Part shown: positions 21,065-31,253 of the stretch, piece by piece
How positions within the stretch are numbered: position 1 is the first letter of the stretch
How the letters are laid out: every line of letters starts with the position of its first letter
NCBI GenBank assembly: GCA_954871525.1
Contig: OX940861.1
Location: 36,841,201-36,905,200 of the forward strand
Direction: 5' to 3'
Origin: Parietaria judaica
Taxonomy: Eukaryota; Streptophyta; Magnoliopsida; Rosales; Urticaceae
DNA: 64,000 bases
Translations under genes and position numbers: made by a program
The notes under the pieces: generated by a model
The model's input: only the letters and a program-made list of their open reading frames with translations
Told to the model about the DNA's origin: nothing
Databases searched by the model: none

Positions 21065-21685
21065 CATGAAATCGGTCCTTCCATCCTCTATAGATATGAG
21101 GGCACCCCACCACAATCGAGAAGCCATTCCCGAGCCGAGAAAACCTCTGTTCATATTTTCACTTCCCGACACCTAAAAATCCAGACTAATGTTGAGCGTC
21201 GGAGTAGGCGGCAGAGATCCCACCTCCGCCCCTCTCTAAAGTTCACATTTCCTTCTATTTATTTCAGGTTCAGGGATCGAAGTAAGGTTCCCAGAGACTA
21301 CTTTCCGGACCGCCAAAAACAAAGAAGCGAGCACTTAGCACGTCAAAATCTCCTTTTTTAGTCTCCTTTTTCAGGTTCAGGGATCGGAGCGAGGTCCCCG
21401 GAGACTACTTTCCGGACCGCCAAAAACGAAGAAGCGAGCACTTAGCGCGTCAAAATCTCCTTTTTTAGTCTCCTTTTTCTCAGGTTCAGGGATCGGAGCG
21501 AGGTCCCTGGAGACTACTTTCCGGACCGCCAAAAACGAAGAAGCGAGCACTTAGCGCGTCAAAATCTCATTTTTTAATCTCTTTTTCCAGGTTCATGGAA
21601 CGAGGCGAATTTCCCAGAAACCATTTGCGGCCCATAATAGGCTAGTGGGCTGGATTTTATGTTAATCTAATTTCAGGCATTAACA

Positions 21686-21705
21686 TTTGGCGATAGAAGG
21701 AGGGG
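21686..21705 (+). other. Element C primer-binding region
   Basis: TTTGGCGATAGAAGGAGGGG directly follows the LTR end, in the place and style of plant Tat-like primer-binding sites (TTTGGCGCxxx). Which tRNA it pairs with was not determined. Confidence 0.55.
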
Positions 21706-21754
21706 TTCCGATAAGTCAAGACCTCGAAATCCCGCCAGTAAATCTCACATCACC

Positions 21755-23732
21755 TTGCTCTACAAAGCAAAGATGTCAGTCAATCTCTCCGACGACACCA
21801 CTACTCACCCCGCAGGAAGCATTGCACAGAATACCAGAGCGCAGGTTCACGCCCGACTAAGCCGAGCCCAGAACGGGGTAGAAACAGGTGGTCACTCAGG
21901 TACGACAGGCAACGAGCGAGATGCGCGGATGGCACAGATCGAACACAACATAAGTCGACTCACAGGTCTGGTTACGAGACGTCTAGGATTCAACGCCGTC
22001 ATGGAAAAAGTTCTTGGCGAAGAAGAAAGCCCTGTAGGGGCGGAAAGGCAAGATCCTGAGCCAACACAGCAGGAGAATTTAGACGTACTAGAACACCCTG
22101 CCCCGGGAGTTATCCGACCACAGAGACCAACACGCTCCCAGGCTTCACGGAGGTCAGCTTTCGCCCGCCTTGGGAGAGAAGAACAGGTAGCAGACAGTGG
22201 GGAAGCACGCAGGTTCAACCCACCACAACGCACGAACGCTGGAACTCGAGCAGAGCACGGGGAGGACCTTCGACACCGCCTCAACCAACCAGGCCGAAGT
22301 GAAGACTTGCGGCAACACCTTAACCGACGGTGGGAGATTCCCCGCCGTCAAAGCTCACAGGAAAACGCAGCGGCAATCGATGACGAGACTCAGATGTCAG
22401 AGAGGCCCCATAGCCCCGGGAATGTGCCGATCCGACAGGCGATTGGTAACAGAGGTCGCCCTGCGGCGCCCCCTACGACAGTCGCACCATCGATCAACAC
22501 GGAGCTGATAAATATCGTCCAAGGGCTTCAAAATGAGATACGGGAACTCAAGACAGCTGAGAACATAAGTCCAACCATCAAGAGCATTGTAGAAGGGACC
22601 ATTTCCCCTCTCGCCACCCACCATCTCGCAGAAGAAATAGTAGGCGACATCCGTTTCCCCCTAACCTCATCTATGACGGAAGCAGCGACCCCACATACCA
22701 CTTGGTGCAATACCAAACCACGATGCAGATGAGAAAATGCACAACCGCCATAGTGTGCCAAGCATTCTGCCTCACCCTCACAAGTCCGCCATTTGAATGG
22801 TACCAACGACTCGCTAAAGGAACCATAGGATCATTCGAAGAATTAAATGAACGTTTTATATCTCGGTTCGCAAGCTCATTAATGCAAAGAAGGGGAAATC
22901 ATACTTATGGTCGCTTAAGCAGAGGAACGACGAGTCTCTCCAGAAATATCTAAGCAGGTTCATTGAAGAAGCCAACAAAGTCACCGACTACACCGACAGC
23001 GATGCCATCATAGCTGTCATTGACGGCCTCAGGATGGGCGAATTCTTGGTGTCTCTCGTCGGAAAAAGGCCGACCACTATGGCCGATCTAATGGCACGAG
23101 CTGCACAACACATCTCCATTGAGGAATACCTTGAGAGCAGGAGAGGATCAGAGCGAGGAGGTCGACGACGAGATGACGACGACCGCAATGACGATGATTC
23201 ATGGAAAAAGAAGCAAAGATCGCAACAAGGCTACGAGGCCAACACTCGATCCCGACAGCCCGGACCCGTGGAGAATTTTTTAAAGAATGCAAACTTTACG
23301 CCCTTAACATCATCACCAGAACTGATCTTCAGCCTTCATGGGGACAAATTCACCCTACCCCGGCTAATGTCGAAAACCACTAAGCGACATAAAAGCAAAT
23401 ACTGTGAGTTCCACCATGACCACGGACATACGACGGCCCAGTGTTGGCACCTAAAGAGACAAATTGAGGAACTGATCCAGGACGGACAATTAAAGGAGTT
23501 CGTCCGCAAGATGATAGCAGACAAGGGGCCAACCACCAGCCAACAACCACAACCACCAGCCAACAACCACAAGTCACCGAGCAATCGCAGGGCGGAGAAA
23601 AATACACGACCAACAGAAATGACGACCGCGGAAGGTCCAAAGCTCCCCAACTCAATGTGGTCTCGACCATTCTCGGGGGTCCCGAAACAGGTGACTCCGG
23701 TCAAAAGTGGTAGAAGTATGCGCGGGCTTTAG
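21755..23732 (+). pseudogene. Element C gag
   Basis: Three frames are needed: 21755 to about 22690, then about 22690-22900, then about 22905-23732, so two frameshifts. The first part is a polar N-terminal region ending in VQGLQNEIRELK. The middle has the retrotransposon gag core (AFCLTLTSPPFEWYQRLAKG, SFEELNERFISRFASS). The last has EEANKVTDYTDSDAIIAVID and a zinc-binding CEFHHDHGHTTAQC. Gag forms the particle shell. Frameshifts make this copy non-functional. Confidence 0.82.
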
Positions 23733-23746
23733 AAGGAGACAGGGAG

Positions 23747-26700
23747 GTGCACCAAGTCAATATGACTAGCCACTTGGCCCCGCCGTCGATCATGTCGTGC
23801 GAGACCATATCCTTCACAGAAGATGAGGCCCGATCCGTGTTGCACCCTCATAATGACGCTATCGTGGTCAAAACTCAAATTACCAACAACGTAATACGAC
23901 GAGTCTTAATTGACAACGGGAGCTCAGCAGACATTATATTCAAGACGGCCTTAGACCGTATGAACCTAGGAAAGGTCTCTTCCACACCGGTAAAGACACC
24001 CCTTTACGGTTTCAACGGGAAGCCGGTGGTCACCGAAGGCACCATCGAACTACCAACGACTTTTGGGTCGGAGGAAGGCCCTCAGATTACAAGGATGATT
24101 ACCTACTTGGTAGTAGACCAACCATTAGCATATAACATCATCTTGGGAAGACCGACCCCCAATAACCTACAGGCCATCACATCTACCTTCCACTTGATGG
24201 TGAAGTTTCCCACCACTAGCGGGATTGGCGTGATGCGCGGAAATAAAAATGAATCAAGGGCGTGTTACGCTTAAGGCACGAAAAAGGTCCCGATCGACCT
24301 AGCGGTCAATACGGTTTTCCAGATAGACGACAAATGCCACGCCGGTTCCGGCGAAACTCAAATATTCACGGAACTCGACTCGAGGGGCGAGCGACATAAA
24401 CCCACCATGGAACCATCGTCATACGTAACCCCGATCGTCGTCGACGAAAGAAAACCAGAAAGAACAGTCATGATCGGTGCTCAGCTACCGACCATGATAA
24501 AAACTCAGTTGATCACCTTCCTGCGAGAATTCAAAGACGTCTTTGCTTGGTCACACGAAGATATGCCGGGCATTGATCCCGAGATCGCCGTTCGCCGACT
24601 AAACATCGAGAAAGGAAAAATCCCGAAGATACAACGAAGACGGGCTTTCAACCCTGAGCGATATCAAGCAATCGATGAAGAAGTCAACAAGCTCATAGCT
24701 GCTAATTTCATCAAATAAGTTACATATCCCGAATGGGTATCCGACGTGGTAATGGTCAAGAAACCTAGCGGTAAGTGGCGAATCTGCATAGACTACTCCG
24801 ACCTTAATGCGGCGTACCCGAAGGACTGTTTCCCGTTCCCAAGAATCGATCAGCTCATCGACGCCACTGCCGGTCACCAGGTCATGAGCATGATGGACGC
24901 ATACTCGGGGTACAACCAGGTTCGAATGCACGACCCTGATCAGATACACACATCATTTACCACCGACCGCGGCCTCTACTGCTACAAGGTTATGCCGTTC
25001 GGGCTCAAGAATGCTGGGGCCACATACCAACGCCTGGTTAACCAGATGTTCGCAAAACTTATAGGGAAGACCATGGAGGTGCACGTCGATGACATTCTCG
25101 TCAAAAGTCTCCAGGTAACCAACCACGTCCAGGACATTCGAGAGGCGTTCACACTACTGCGGCGATACCAAATGAAGTTAAATCCTGCCAAGTGTGCGTT
25201 CGGGGTCGTGTCGGGAAATTTTTTGGGGTTTATAGTGAACCAACGCGGAATTGAAGCCAACCCTGAGAAGATTCAGGCGCTACTCAAGATGACAAGCCCC
25301 CAGAAAATCAAAGAAGTACAAAGCCTCAATGGAAGAATCAACGCATTAGGACATTTCGTGTCAAAAGCCACAGACCGATGTCAACCTTACTTTAAGGCCC
25401 TCAAAGGCGGGAAGGATTTCGCCTGGAACGAAGAGTGTGAGGCGGCCTTTCAAGAGCTCAAAAATTATCTCGAATCCCCGCCATTACTCTCAAAACCAAG
25501 GAACGAAGAAACATTGTACTTGTACCTCTCGATATCGACAACGGCGGTCAGTGCAGTCCTCGTCCGAGAAGAAGAATGGAAGCAACTGCCGATTTACTAC
25601 ATCAGCAAGGCACTTCTGGATGCCGAAACTCGATACATGGAAATCGAGAAGTTGGCTCTCGCCCTGGTCATAGCAGCCAAAAAGCTCCGATCGTATTTTC
25701 AAGCTCACCAGATCGTTGTTCGAACCGAGCATCCTGTCAGGAAGGCCCTCCTCAAAGGGACCTCGTCTCGAATGGCCATCTGGTCACAAGAGCTGGGAGA
25801 ATATGGAGTAGAATACCAACCCCGAGTGGCGATCAAAGGGCAGGCTGTGGCCGATTTCATTGCGGAATTTACTTACGATACGGAGACATTAACGAGTCAG
25901 GAGCCAGGGGAAAGGTCCCCGCCGCTAAAGAGAAAGGCGGATCCCACGGGACCAATATGGAGCATGCACGTCGATGGCGCCTCTAACATCCACGTTTCAG
26001 GGGCAGGCATAGTGTTCACCAATCCAGAAGGGGGGAAACTCCGGTACACCGTCAGATTCGGTTTTCGGGCCACAAATAACGAAGCCGAGTACGAAGCCTT
26101 ACTCGCCGGGCTCGAGATCGCCCAGAAACTTGGAGCGGAGAATATGATTATATACTGTGACTCGCAACTTATTGCCAAACAGGTCCTCGGAGAGTACCAA
26201 GCAAAAGAAGATAACATGGTGGCATATCTCACCGAAGCCCGTCGCCGTTTGGAATTTCTCTTTTGGTACGAGGTGGCGCAAATCCCGCGGGACAAGAACA
26301 CCGAGGCCGACACACTGGCACGTATGGCCTCGGGGGCAGATGACGAAGAACTAGGAAAAGTCCCTGTTGAAACACTCGAACGGCCATCAATTGAGAAAAC
26401 TCAAGTCCTATCGATCACCGTCGAAGCCGGAGAAAGCTGGATGACACCATTGATAGAATACTTAATGCACGAGACCGTACCCGAGGACCGCAATGAGGCG
26501 ACTCAAGTACCGAGCTACCCGATACATGATGAACGGGGGTACCCTGTACAAGAGAGGATTCTCGCAACCACTACTCAAATGCCTCTCCAACATCGATTCA
26601 AACCGTATCCTGCGGGAAATCACTCGGCCGGTCGGTCCCTCGCCCTGAAAGTCCTCAAACAAGGCTATTTCTGGCCAACCCTAAAAAAGGATGCTCACAA

Positions 26701-26865
26701 GATGGCCCGGGATTGCGACAAATGCCAGCGTTTCGCCAAAATCCCCTAACAGCCCGCAGTCCCGTTATGCCCAATAATGGTTCCCCGTCCCTTTGCAAAA
26801 TGGGGAATCGACCTGATCGGAAAACTTCCTTAGGCACCCGGATGGCTCGAACATGCTATCGTCGC
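23747..26865 (+). pseudogene. Element C pol (protease, RT, RNase H, partial integrase)
   Basis: One reading frame throughout. Protease: RVLIDNGSSADIIFKTALD, with DNGSS replacing the usual D[ST]G. RT: CIDYSDLNAAYPKDCFPFPR, MPFGLKNAGATYQRLVNQMF and VHVDDILVKS (VDD catalytic pair kept). First RNase H-like region follows FAWNEECEAAFQELKNYLES. Second RNase H: MHVDGASNIHVSGAGIVF, NNEAEYEALLAGL, YCDSQLIAKQV. Integrase zinc finger: YFWPTLKKDAHKMARDCDKC, then DLIGKLP. In-frame stops at 24272 (TAA), 24716 (TAA), 26747 (TAA) and near 26832 (TAG). Truncated after EHAIVA at the element D LTR. Confidence 0.88.
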
Positions 26866-27328
26866 TGTTGAGGTCGGATTTGGCAATCCCCCTATTATGA
26901 CATAAATACCCAAATGTGGGCCCTTACACCATAAAGCAAGCAAGTGTGCTTGATTATGATGGGATGTGTTAGGTAGTTTTAGGCCAGACCCTAGGCCATA
27001 CTTTACTTTTTAGGGTCAGACTATTGGTTGTATCCCACTCATGATGGTAGGCACCATGCTCTTAATGCCTATATATACATCCATTTTGGATGGGAGGAGG
27101 GGATTGGGAGAGGGGGAGCTGGAGCTGGAGGAAAAGAGGAGAGAAAGAGGCAGATTTGAGGAGAGAAATGCTTATAATAAAAGAGAATCAAGAAGAATAT
27201 ATGCACACGTCTTTACATCGTCTTCACCTTTGAGTGTTCTTAGTTAATAAACGGAAGAAACCGATCCCTTTTCCTTAAAAACAAGGATCAATCCTTGTGA
27301 TTGTTGAGTGTACGAAATGCCCCCAACA
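26866..27328 (+). repeat. Element D LTR (463 bp), inserted in element C integrase
   Basis: Starts TGTTGAGGTCGGATTTGG, similar to the element H LTR start TGTTAAGGTTGGATCCGG, and ends gaaatgcccccaaca as H ends gaaacgccctcaaca. TATA box ctatatatac at 27069-27078. The junction splits the element C integrase codon run. No second LTR was found, so element D is truncated downstream. Confidence 0.75.
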
Positions 27329-27440
27329 GTTTGGCGCCCACCGAGGGGCTCAGTTTCTTTCTATCGCACAGCTAAGCGCTTGGAAGGATGACGGCCAACG
27401 ACGGCAACAACAACGCCGAACACTGATCTCTTGTCCACCT
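27329..27440 (+). mobile_element. Element D primer-binding site and gag start
   Basis: GTTTGGCGCCCACCGAGG follows the LTR, then ATGACGGCCAACGACGG opens MTANDGNNNAEH and stops. The same layout with near-identical sequence is at 48671-48768 in element H. Homology to H ends near 27430. Confidence 0.7.
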
Positions 27441-27449
27441 ACGATTTAT

Positions 27450-28660
27450 TAAGCTGCTATTTTCTTAGCTTTCCTCTAAGCTAACGTCTTCAGCTTCGAT
27501 TTGATAGGTCATTTGCCCAGATCGGACGCTCGAGACGAAAGTTATGGACGTCGGAAGATTGGTTGCCGAAGATGATGGCTTCGTCGACGACTCCCCAACG
27601 CTCGACACTCGACGGACCATATCTCCGTCGATATTAATCCTTTCGAAGTGATTTTTAATTTTCCTCGAAGCTAACGTCTTGATCTTTGATTTTATAGGTT
27701 ATTTTCTCAGATCGAACGCTTGAAGAAAAAGTTAAGGACGTCGGAAATTTGGTCGCCGAAGATGATGACTTCGTCAACGACTCCCCGACGCTCGACACTC
27801 GACAGACCATATCTCCATTGCTCTTTATCCTTTTGAAGTGATTTTTAGCTTTCCTCAAAGCTAACGTCTTGAGCTTCAATTTTATAGGTCATTTTCCTAG
27901 ATCTAACACCTGAGGCAAAAGTTATAGACGTCGGAAGTTTGGTCGCTGAAGATGATGGCTTCGTCGACGACTCCCCAACGCTTGACACTCGATGGACCAT
28001 ATCTCCGTCGATATTTATCCTTTCGAAGTGATTTTTAGCTTTCCTCGAAGCTAACGTCTTGAGATTCGATTTGATAGGTCATTTTTCTAGATCGGACGCT
28101 CGAAGCAAAAGTTATGAACGTCGGAAGTTTGGTCACCGAAGATGATGGCTTCGTCGATGACTCCCCAACGCTCGACAGTCGACAGACCATATCTCCATTG
28201 ATATTTATCCTTTTGAAGTGATTTCTTAGTTCTTCTCAAAGATAACGTCGTGAGCTTCGATTTGATAGGTCATTTTCCCAGATCGGACGCTTGAGCCGAA
28301 ATTTATGGACGTCGGAATATTGGTCGCCGAAGATGATGACTTCGTCGACGACTCCCCAATGCTCGACACTCGACGGACCATATCTCCATCGATATTTATC
28401 CTTTCGAAGTAATTTTTAGCTTTCCTCGAAGCTAACGTCTTGAGATTCGATATGATAGGTCATTTTCCCAGGTCGGACGCTCGAGAAAAAAGTTATGGAC
28501 GTCGGAAGATTAGTCGCCGAAGATGATGGCTTCGTCGACGACTCCCCGACGCTCGACACTCGACGGACTATATCTCCGTCGACATTCATCCTTTCGAAGT
28601 AATTTTTATCTTTCCTCGAAGCTATCGTCTTGAGCTTCGATATGTAACTTTTATTTTTAT
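27450..28660. repeat. 190-bp tandem array, six copies
   Basis: The phrase ctaacgtctt (or close variant) recurs at 27481, 27671, 27861, 28051, 28242, 28432 and 28622, that is every 190 or 191 bp. Units contain gacgtcggaag, ggtcgccgaagatgatggct, tcgtcgacgactccccaacg and gaccatatctccgtcgat. Divergence is mostly point changes. Units have no long shared open frame. Confidence 0.93.
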
Positions 28661-29006
28661 GAGAATTGAATGTTGGAATCCAAACGTTGTCCGCCGAAGT
28701 GCTTCTCAGAACAACAATTTAGGAAATTAAATATATTCCTAAAACATATATATACCTTTTTTTTTTATATAAAAAAAGCATATATATACCTAAGACAACA
28801 AAATTAAAACATAGTTATCGTTATATTATTTACTATCACTGTGACGTTTGTTCACCTCATGAATAATTATAAATCCTTATTAATTTTTTAAATTAATCGT
28901 CAATATCATACTTTATCATTTATGATTAATGATTGAATTTAAAATATTCAAGTATAATACACGATAAAGTCAATGGATTTAAAAATTAAATAATTAAATT
29001 TATCGT
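28661..29006. other. AT-rich sequence leading to a Helitron-like end
   Basis: No gene. Poly-T and short palindromic AT runs near 28740-28790. It ends at the hairpin of the Helitron-like terminus. Confidence 0.5.
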
Positions 29007-29037
29007 CACCGCGCTTCGCGCGGTGCCGTCCACTAGT
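29007..29037 (+). mobile_element. Helitron-like 3' terminus (plus strand)
   Basis: A perfect 8-bp stem CACCGCGC-TTC-GCGCGGTG is followed by CCGTCCACTAG|T, the canonical hairpin, spacer and CTAG-T of Helitrons. It may delimit an element that holds the 190-bp array. The 5' end was not identified. Confidence 0.7.
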
Positions 29038-29423
29038 ACAGTACAATATTAGTTTCCTAACCTACCGAGGTAAACTCATGGCACTTTCTTATGAAAGGCA
29101 TATATGCAATAAAGAAAATGCAGCATTCCGATTTTTCTCTTGATATCTTTCTTTGATTTTGAAAAAAAAAAGAAAAAAAAGAAGAAGAAGCAATTTTCAT
29201 GAAGGATTTAGAAAGATCACGGTGCTTTACCAATTGAAACGTGAATGAGAAGTAACGATGAAAAAAACAACGCAATTACGCAATAAAACTTTCATTGATC
29301 AAACTGATTAAAAGAACATGACAAGCTTGATGCTACGTTATTCAATATATAATGCAAATACAACTAAGAACAAATGTTTTATCTCCATAATCCTAGCAAT
29401 TGCAGCCGGATCGTCGAAGGCGA

Positions 29424-30425
29424 TCAAAACATCTGTAGAGACGACGATTCGAACTTCTCCCGGACGAGTTTCTTCAAACGCTCGGCCATGGCGGGTGTTA
29501 GGTGATTCATCCAGTCCCCAACCTCACCTTTCCTGAAATAAGTGTTGTTTTTTGTCCCCGACGGACGTTGACCGCGAATATTACCTTCCAGAGTTTTCAT
29601 GTTTTCGATGCTACAGAACTTTACTATCTCCTCGACAAGCCCTTGCTTCTCTTCTTCCTCCGAAAACGGAAACCCTAGAAACTCGGCCAATTGCTTCACG
29701 TGAGAGACGGTATCTTTCTTGAGATCTTCGTATTTTATGAACAAGATCTTGTTAGGCTTCTCAAGACTGGCCTTCCAAAACTCCAACACGTGATCCCAGA
29801 ACGGTCCGAACAAATGAACCCCTCGACAGAACTGGTCGAGAGACTCGTCGGTTACTGAATCCGACTTTTTGTCTTCCTCGAGAAAGTGCGAGAAGAAGTG
29901 CCAAGACGAGACGAACTGGTCCATGGCGTTCCTGTAGATGTAGACGATCTTACAGTCGGAGTTCACGATGGAAACTGGTAGCGAGGAATAAGGCATGTGA
30001 GTGCAAAGAAGCCTAGGCCGGGGCATGTCGTTTAGAGAGGCATCCGGCTCGGGTTTGTCGTAAACATCGAACTCCAGATTGAGCACCAAAGCGTGCGGAT
30101 TTGCTGTGCGTAAAGGAGTGTCGGCGAACGAAAAACGGCTGCGATTTACGATTGAAAACGAAAGAGCTTTCAGCCAAGTCGTCCCTGATTTCGGACAAGA
30201 AGCCAACAGGAGATCGCCGTGGAGTGCGACGAAGTCTCTCTGAAACAAAACAACATTCTTTAGTATGAACTCAGGGATCCAAAACCCTTGGTAGCAACAG
30301 AAGGTGTAACCAGAAGTCAAGTTTCGCTCTTGTGGAAGGGTTTTGAGCAATTGTTGGTACTCATCGTCCCCTCCATTGGAGCCAACCTCTGAACTTTCCA
30401 TGAGAGGAAGGATATAAGAGTGCAA
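29424..30425 (-). CDS. Cytosolic sulfotransferase (SOT family)
   Basis: Intact single-exon gene, 333 aa, within the usual size of plant soluble sulfotransferases. These enzymes move a sulfonate group from PAPS to a hydroxyl of small molecules such as flavonoids, hydroxyjasmonate, brassinosteroids or desulfoglucosinolates in the cytosol. Seen here: PAPS 5'-phosphosulfate loop CPKSGTTWLKAL (about residues 77-88), catalytic His in LCTHMPYSSLP, PAPS 3'-phosphate site IYRNAMDQFVSSWHFF, KYEDLKKD, and the C-terminal RKGEVGDWMNHLTPAMAERL (region IV). Start is the first Met; an in-frame Met at 30401 (MESSEVG) is equally plausible. Substrate cannot be told from sequence alone. A TATA box lies 60-70 bp upstream. 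Confidence 0.9.
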   Translation of the reverse strand: MHSYILPLMESSEVGSNGGDDEYQQLLKTLPQERNLTSGYTFCCYQGFWIPEFILKNVVLFQRDFVALHGDLLLASCPKSGTTWLKALSFSIVNRSRFSFADTPLRTANPHALVLNLEFDVYDKPEPDASLNDMPRPRLLCTHMPYSSLPVSIVNSDCKIVYIYRNAMDQFVSSWHFFSHFLEEDKKSDSVTDESLDQFCRGVHLFGPFWDHVLEFWKASLEKPNKILFIKYEDLKKDTVSHVKQLAEFLGFPFSEEEEKQGLVEEIVKFCSIENMKTLEGNIRGQRPSGTKNNTYFRKGEVGDWMNHLTPAMAERLKKLVREKFESSSLQMF

Positions 30426-30486
30426 ATTTTGGTGAGAAAACTAAAGAAGATAAGGAAAGCCACTTTGTTATCATCTTTTAATGGCT

Positions 30487-30493
30487 TTTATAA
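30487..30493 (-). promoter_or_regulatory. TATA box of the sulfotransferase gene
   Basis: The minus strand reads CTTATAAAAGCC, 62-68 bp upstream of the ATG at 30425, which leaves a short 5' leader. Confidence 0.65.
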
Positions 30494-30831
30494 GCCATTT
30501 GTGTTTTCTCTGAGGAAAAACTCGCATAATAATTGTGTCACAATAATTGAAATATTTAATATATTTAAAATATAAAAATATTCATTTCAGTTGTAGTGTG
30601 GTACAGCTGAACAAACAGTCATTATTAATAAAAGCGTACGGCACGTCATCAATAAAAAAAATATAAACGTTACGAATTTGGATATGCTATGTGTTATTTA
30701 AAAAAAAAAATCACAATTATCTTATTTATTTATTATTTTTTTAATCATTTTAAGGATTACAAATGAATGGCTCAATATGAAATTTCGACAAGTAAATTTC
30801 TTAACTTTTCGTAGGTTTGGTTAATTAACTT

Positions 30832-31090
30832 TAGGGTTAATGACGGCGAAAATACCTAAAAGTGGTCAAAGAATCTCTCGTGTACTCAAAGTTTAAAAGT
30901 GATGGCAAAAGTACCCAAAGTCACATTTAAGACGTTGACCACTCTATTCTCGTAACGCAATTAACTTGCCCGTTAACTCTGACCACGTGGACAAACATGA
31001 GTTGCTGACATAACAATTTTTCGCCACGTGGACGAGCCCACATTAGCCTTGATTACGACAAAACAACAAATTAAACCCCTAATTGGACTC
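30832..31090. mobile_element. Half of a foldback (Mutator-type) MITE
   Basis: It begins AGGGTTAATGACGGCGAAAA and matches the left arm and RC right arm of the complete element at 43853-44259 through acaacaaattaaaccc. The opposite arm is missing; homology stops before a T-rich run near 31095. It carries CCACGTGG at 30983-30990 and 31024-31031, about 560-600 bp upstream of the sulfotransferase ATG. Confidence 0.8.
30983..31031. promoter_or_regulatory. Two G-box palindromes delivered by a MITE
   Basis: CCACGTGG occurs at 30983-30990 and 31024-31031. CACGTG is the G-box/ABRE core bound by bHLH and bZIP factors. Position in the distal promoter of the sulfotransferase gene is observed; function is inferred. 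Confidence 0.45.
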
Positions 31091-31205
31091 TCTCACTTTT
31101 TTTTTCTTTTTTCTAATATTCTAATATTATATTGACGCACATGATGCTGAGTAGATGACCAAATGGTTTATATTTTCTTTAAGACTTGGGATATATAACC
31201 CTAGA

Positions 31206-31208
<3 letters not shown>

Positions 31209-31250
<42 letters not shown>
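31209..31250. repeat. (TA)n microsatellite
   Basis: About 20 TA units at the left edge of the element G LTR, probably the target site of that element or an expansion of it. Confidence 0.9.

Positions 31251-31253
<3 letters not shown>

Larger units (their letters stand above)
20507..21685 (+). repeat. Element C 5' LTR
   Basis: Starts TGTTATGCGTATTTTTC, ends GCATTAACA before the primer-binding region. Order of parts: GTCAA-rich tract (20610-20870), four GC hairpins (20920-21064), TATA box ctatagatat (21087-21096), then three to four copies of a 107-109-bp repeat (21265, 21372, 21481, 21588) containing caggttcagggatcggagcg and actactttccggaccgcc. Confidence 0.75.
20507..26865 (+). mobile_element. 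Element C: Tat-like Gypsy retrotransposon, 3' truncated
   Basis: 5' LTR 20507-21685, primer-binding region at 21686, gag 21755-23732, then one pol frame 23747-26865 with protease, RT, two RNase H domains and the start of integrase. The second RNase H (YCDSQLIAKQVLGEYQ) is typical of the Tat lineage. The element stops inside integrase where the LTR of element D begins (26866). The rest of the integrase and the 3' LTR are not in the window. Gag has two frameshifts and pol several stops, so it is dead. Confidence 0.88.

Noticed and set aside
20861..21176. ORFs encoding repeated GRAARPE or ARGAPR peptides
   Set aside because: Translations of the tandem GC hairpins in the LTR, open in several frames on both strands.
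27450..28660. 190-bp array as a CRISPR-like or coding repeat
   Set aside because: Units are full-length direct repeats without spacers, the genome is eukaryotic, and no shared open frame exists.
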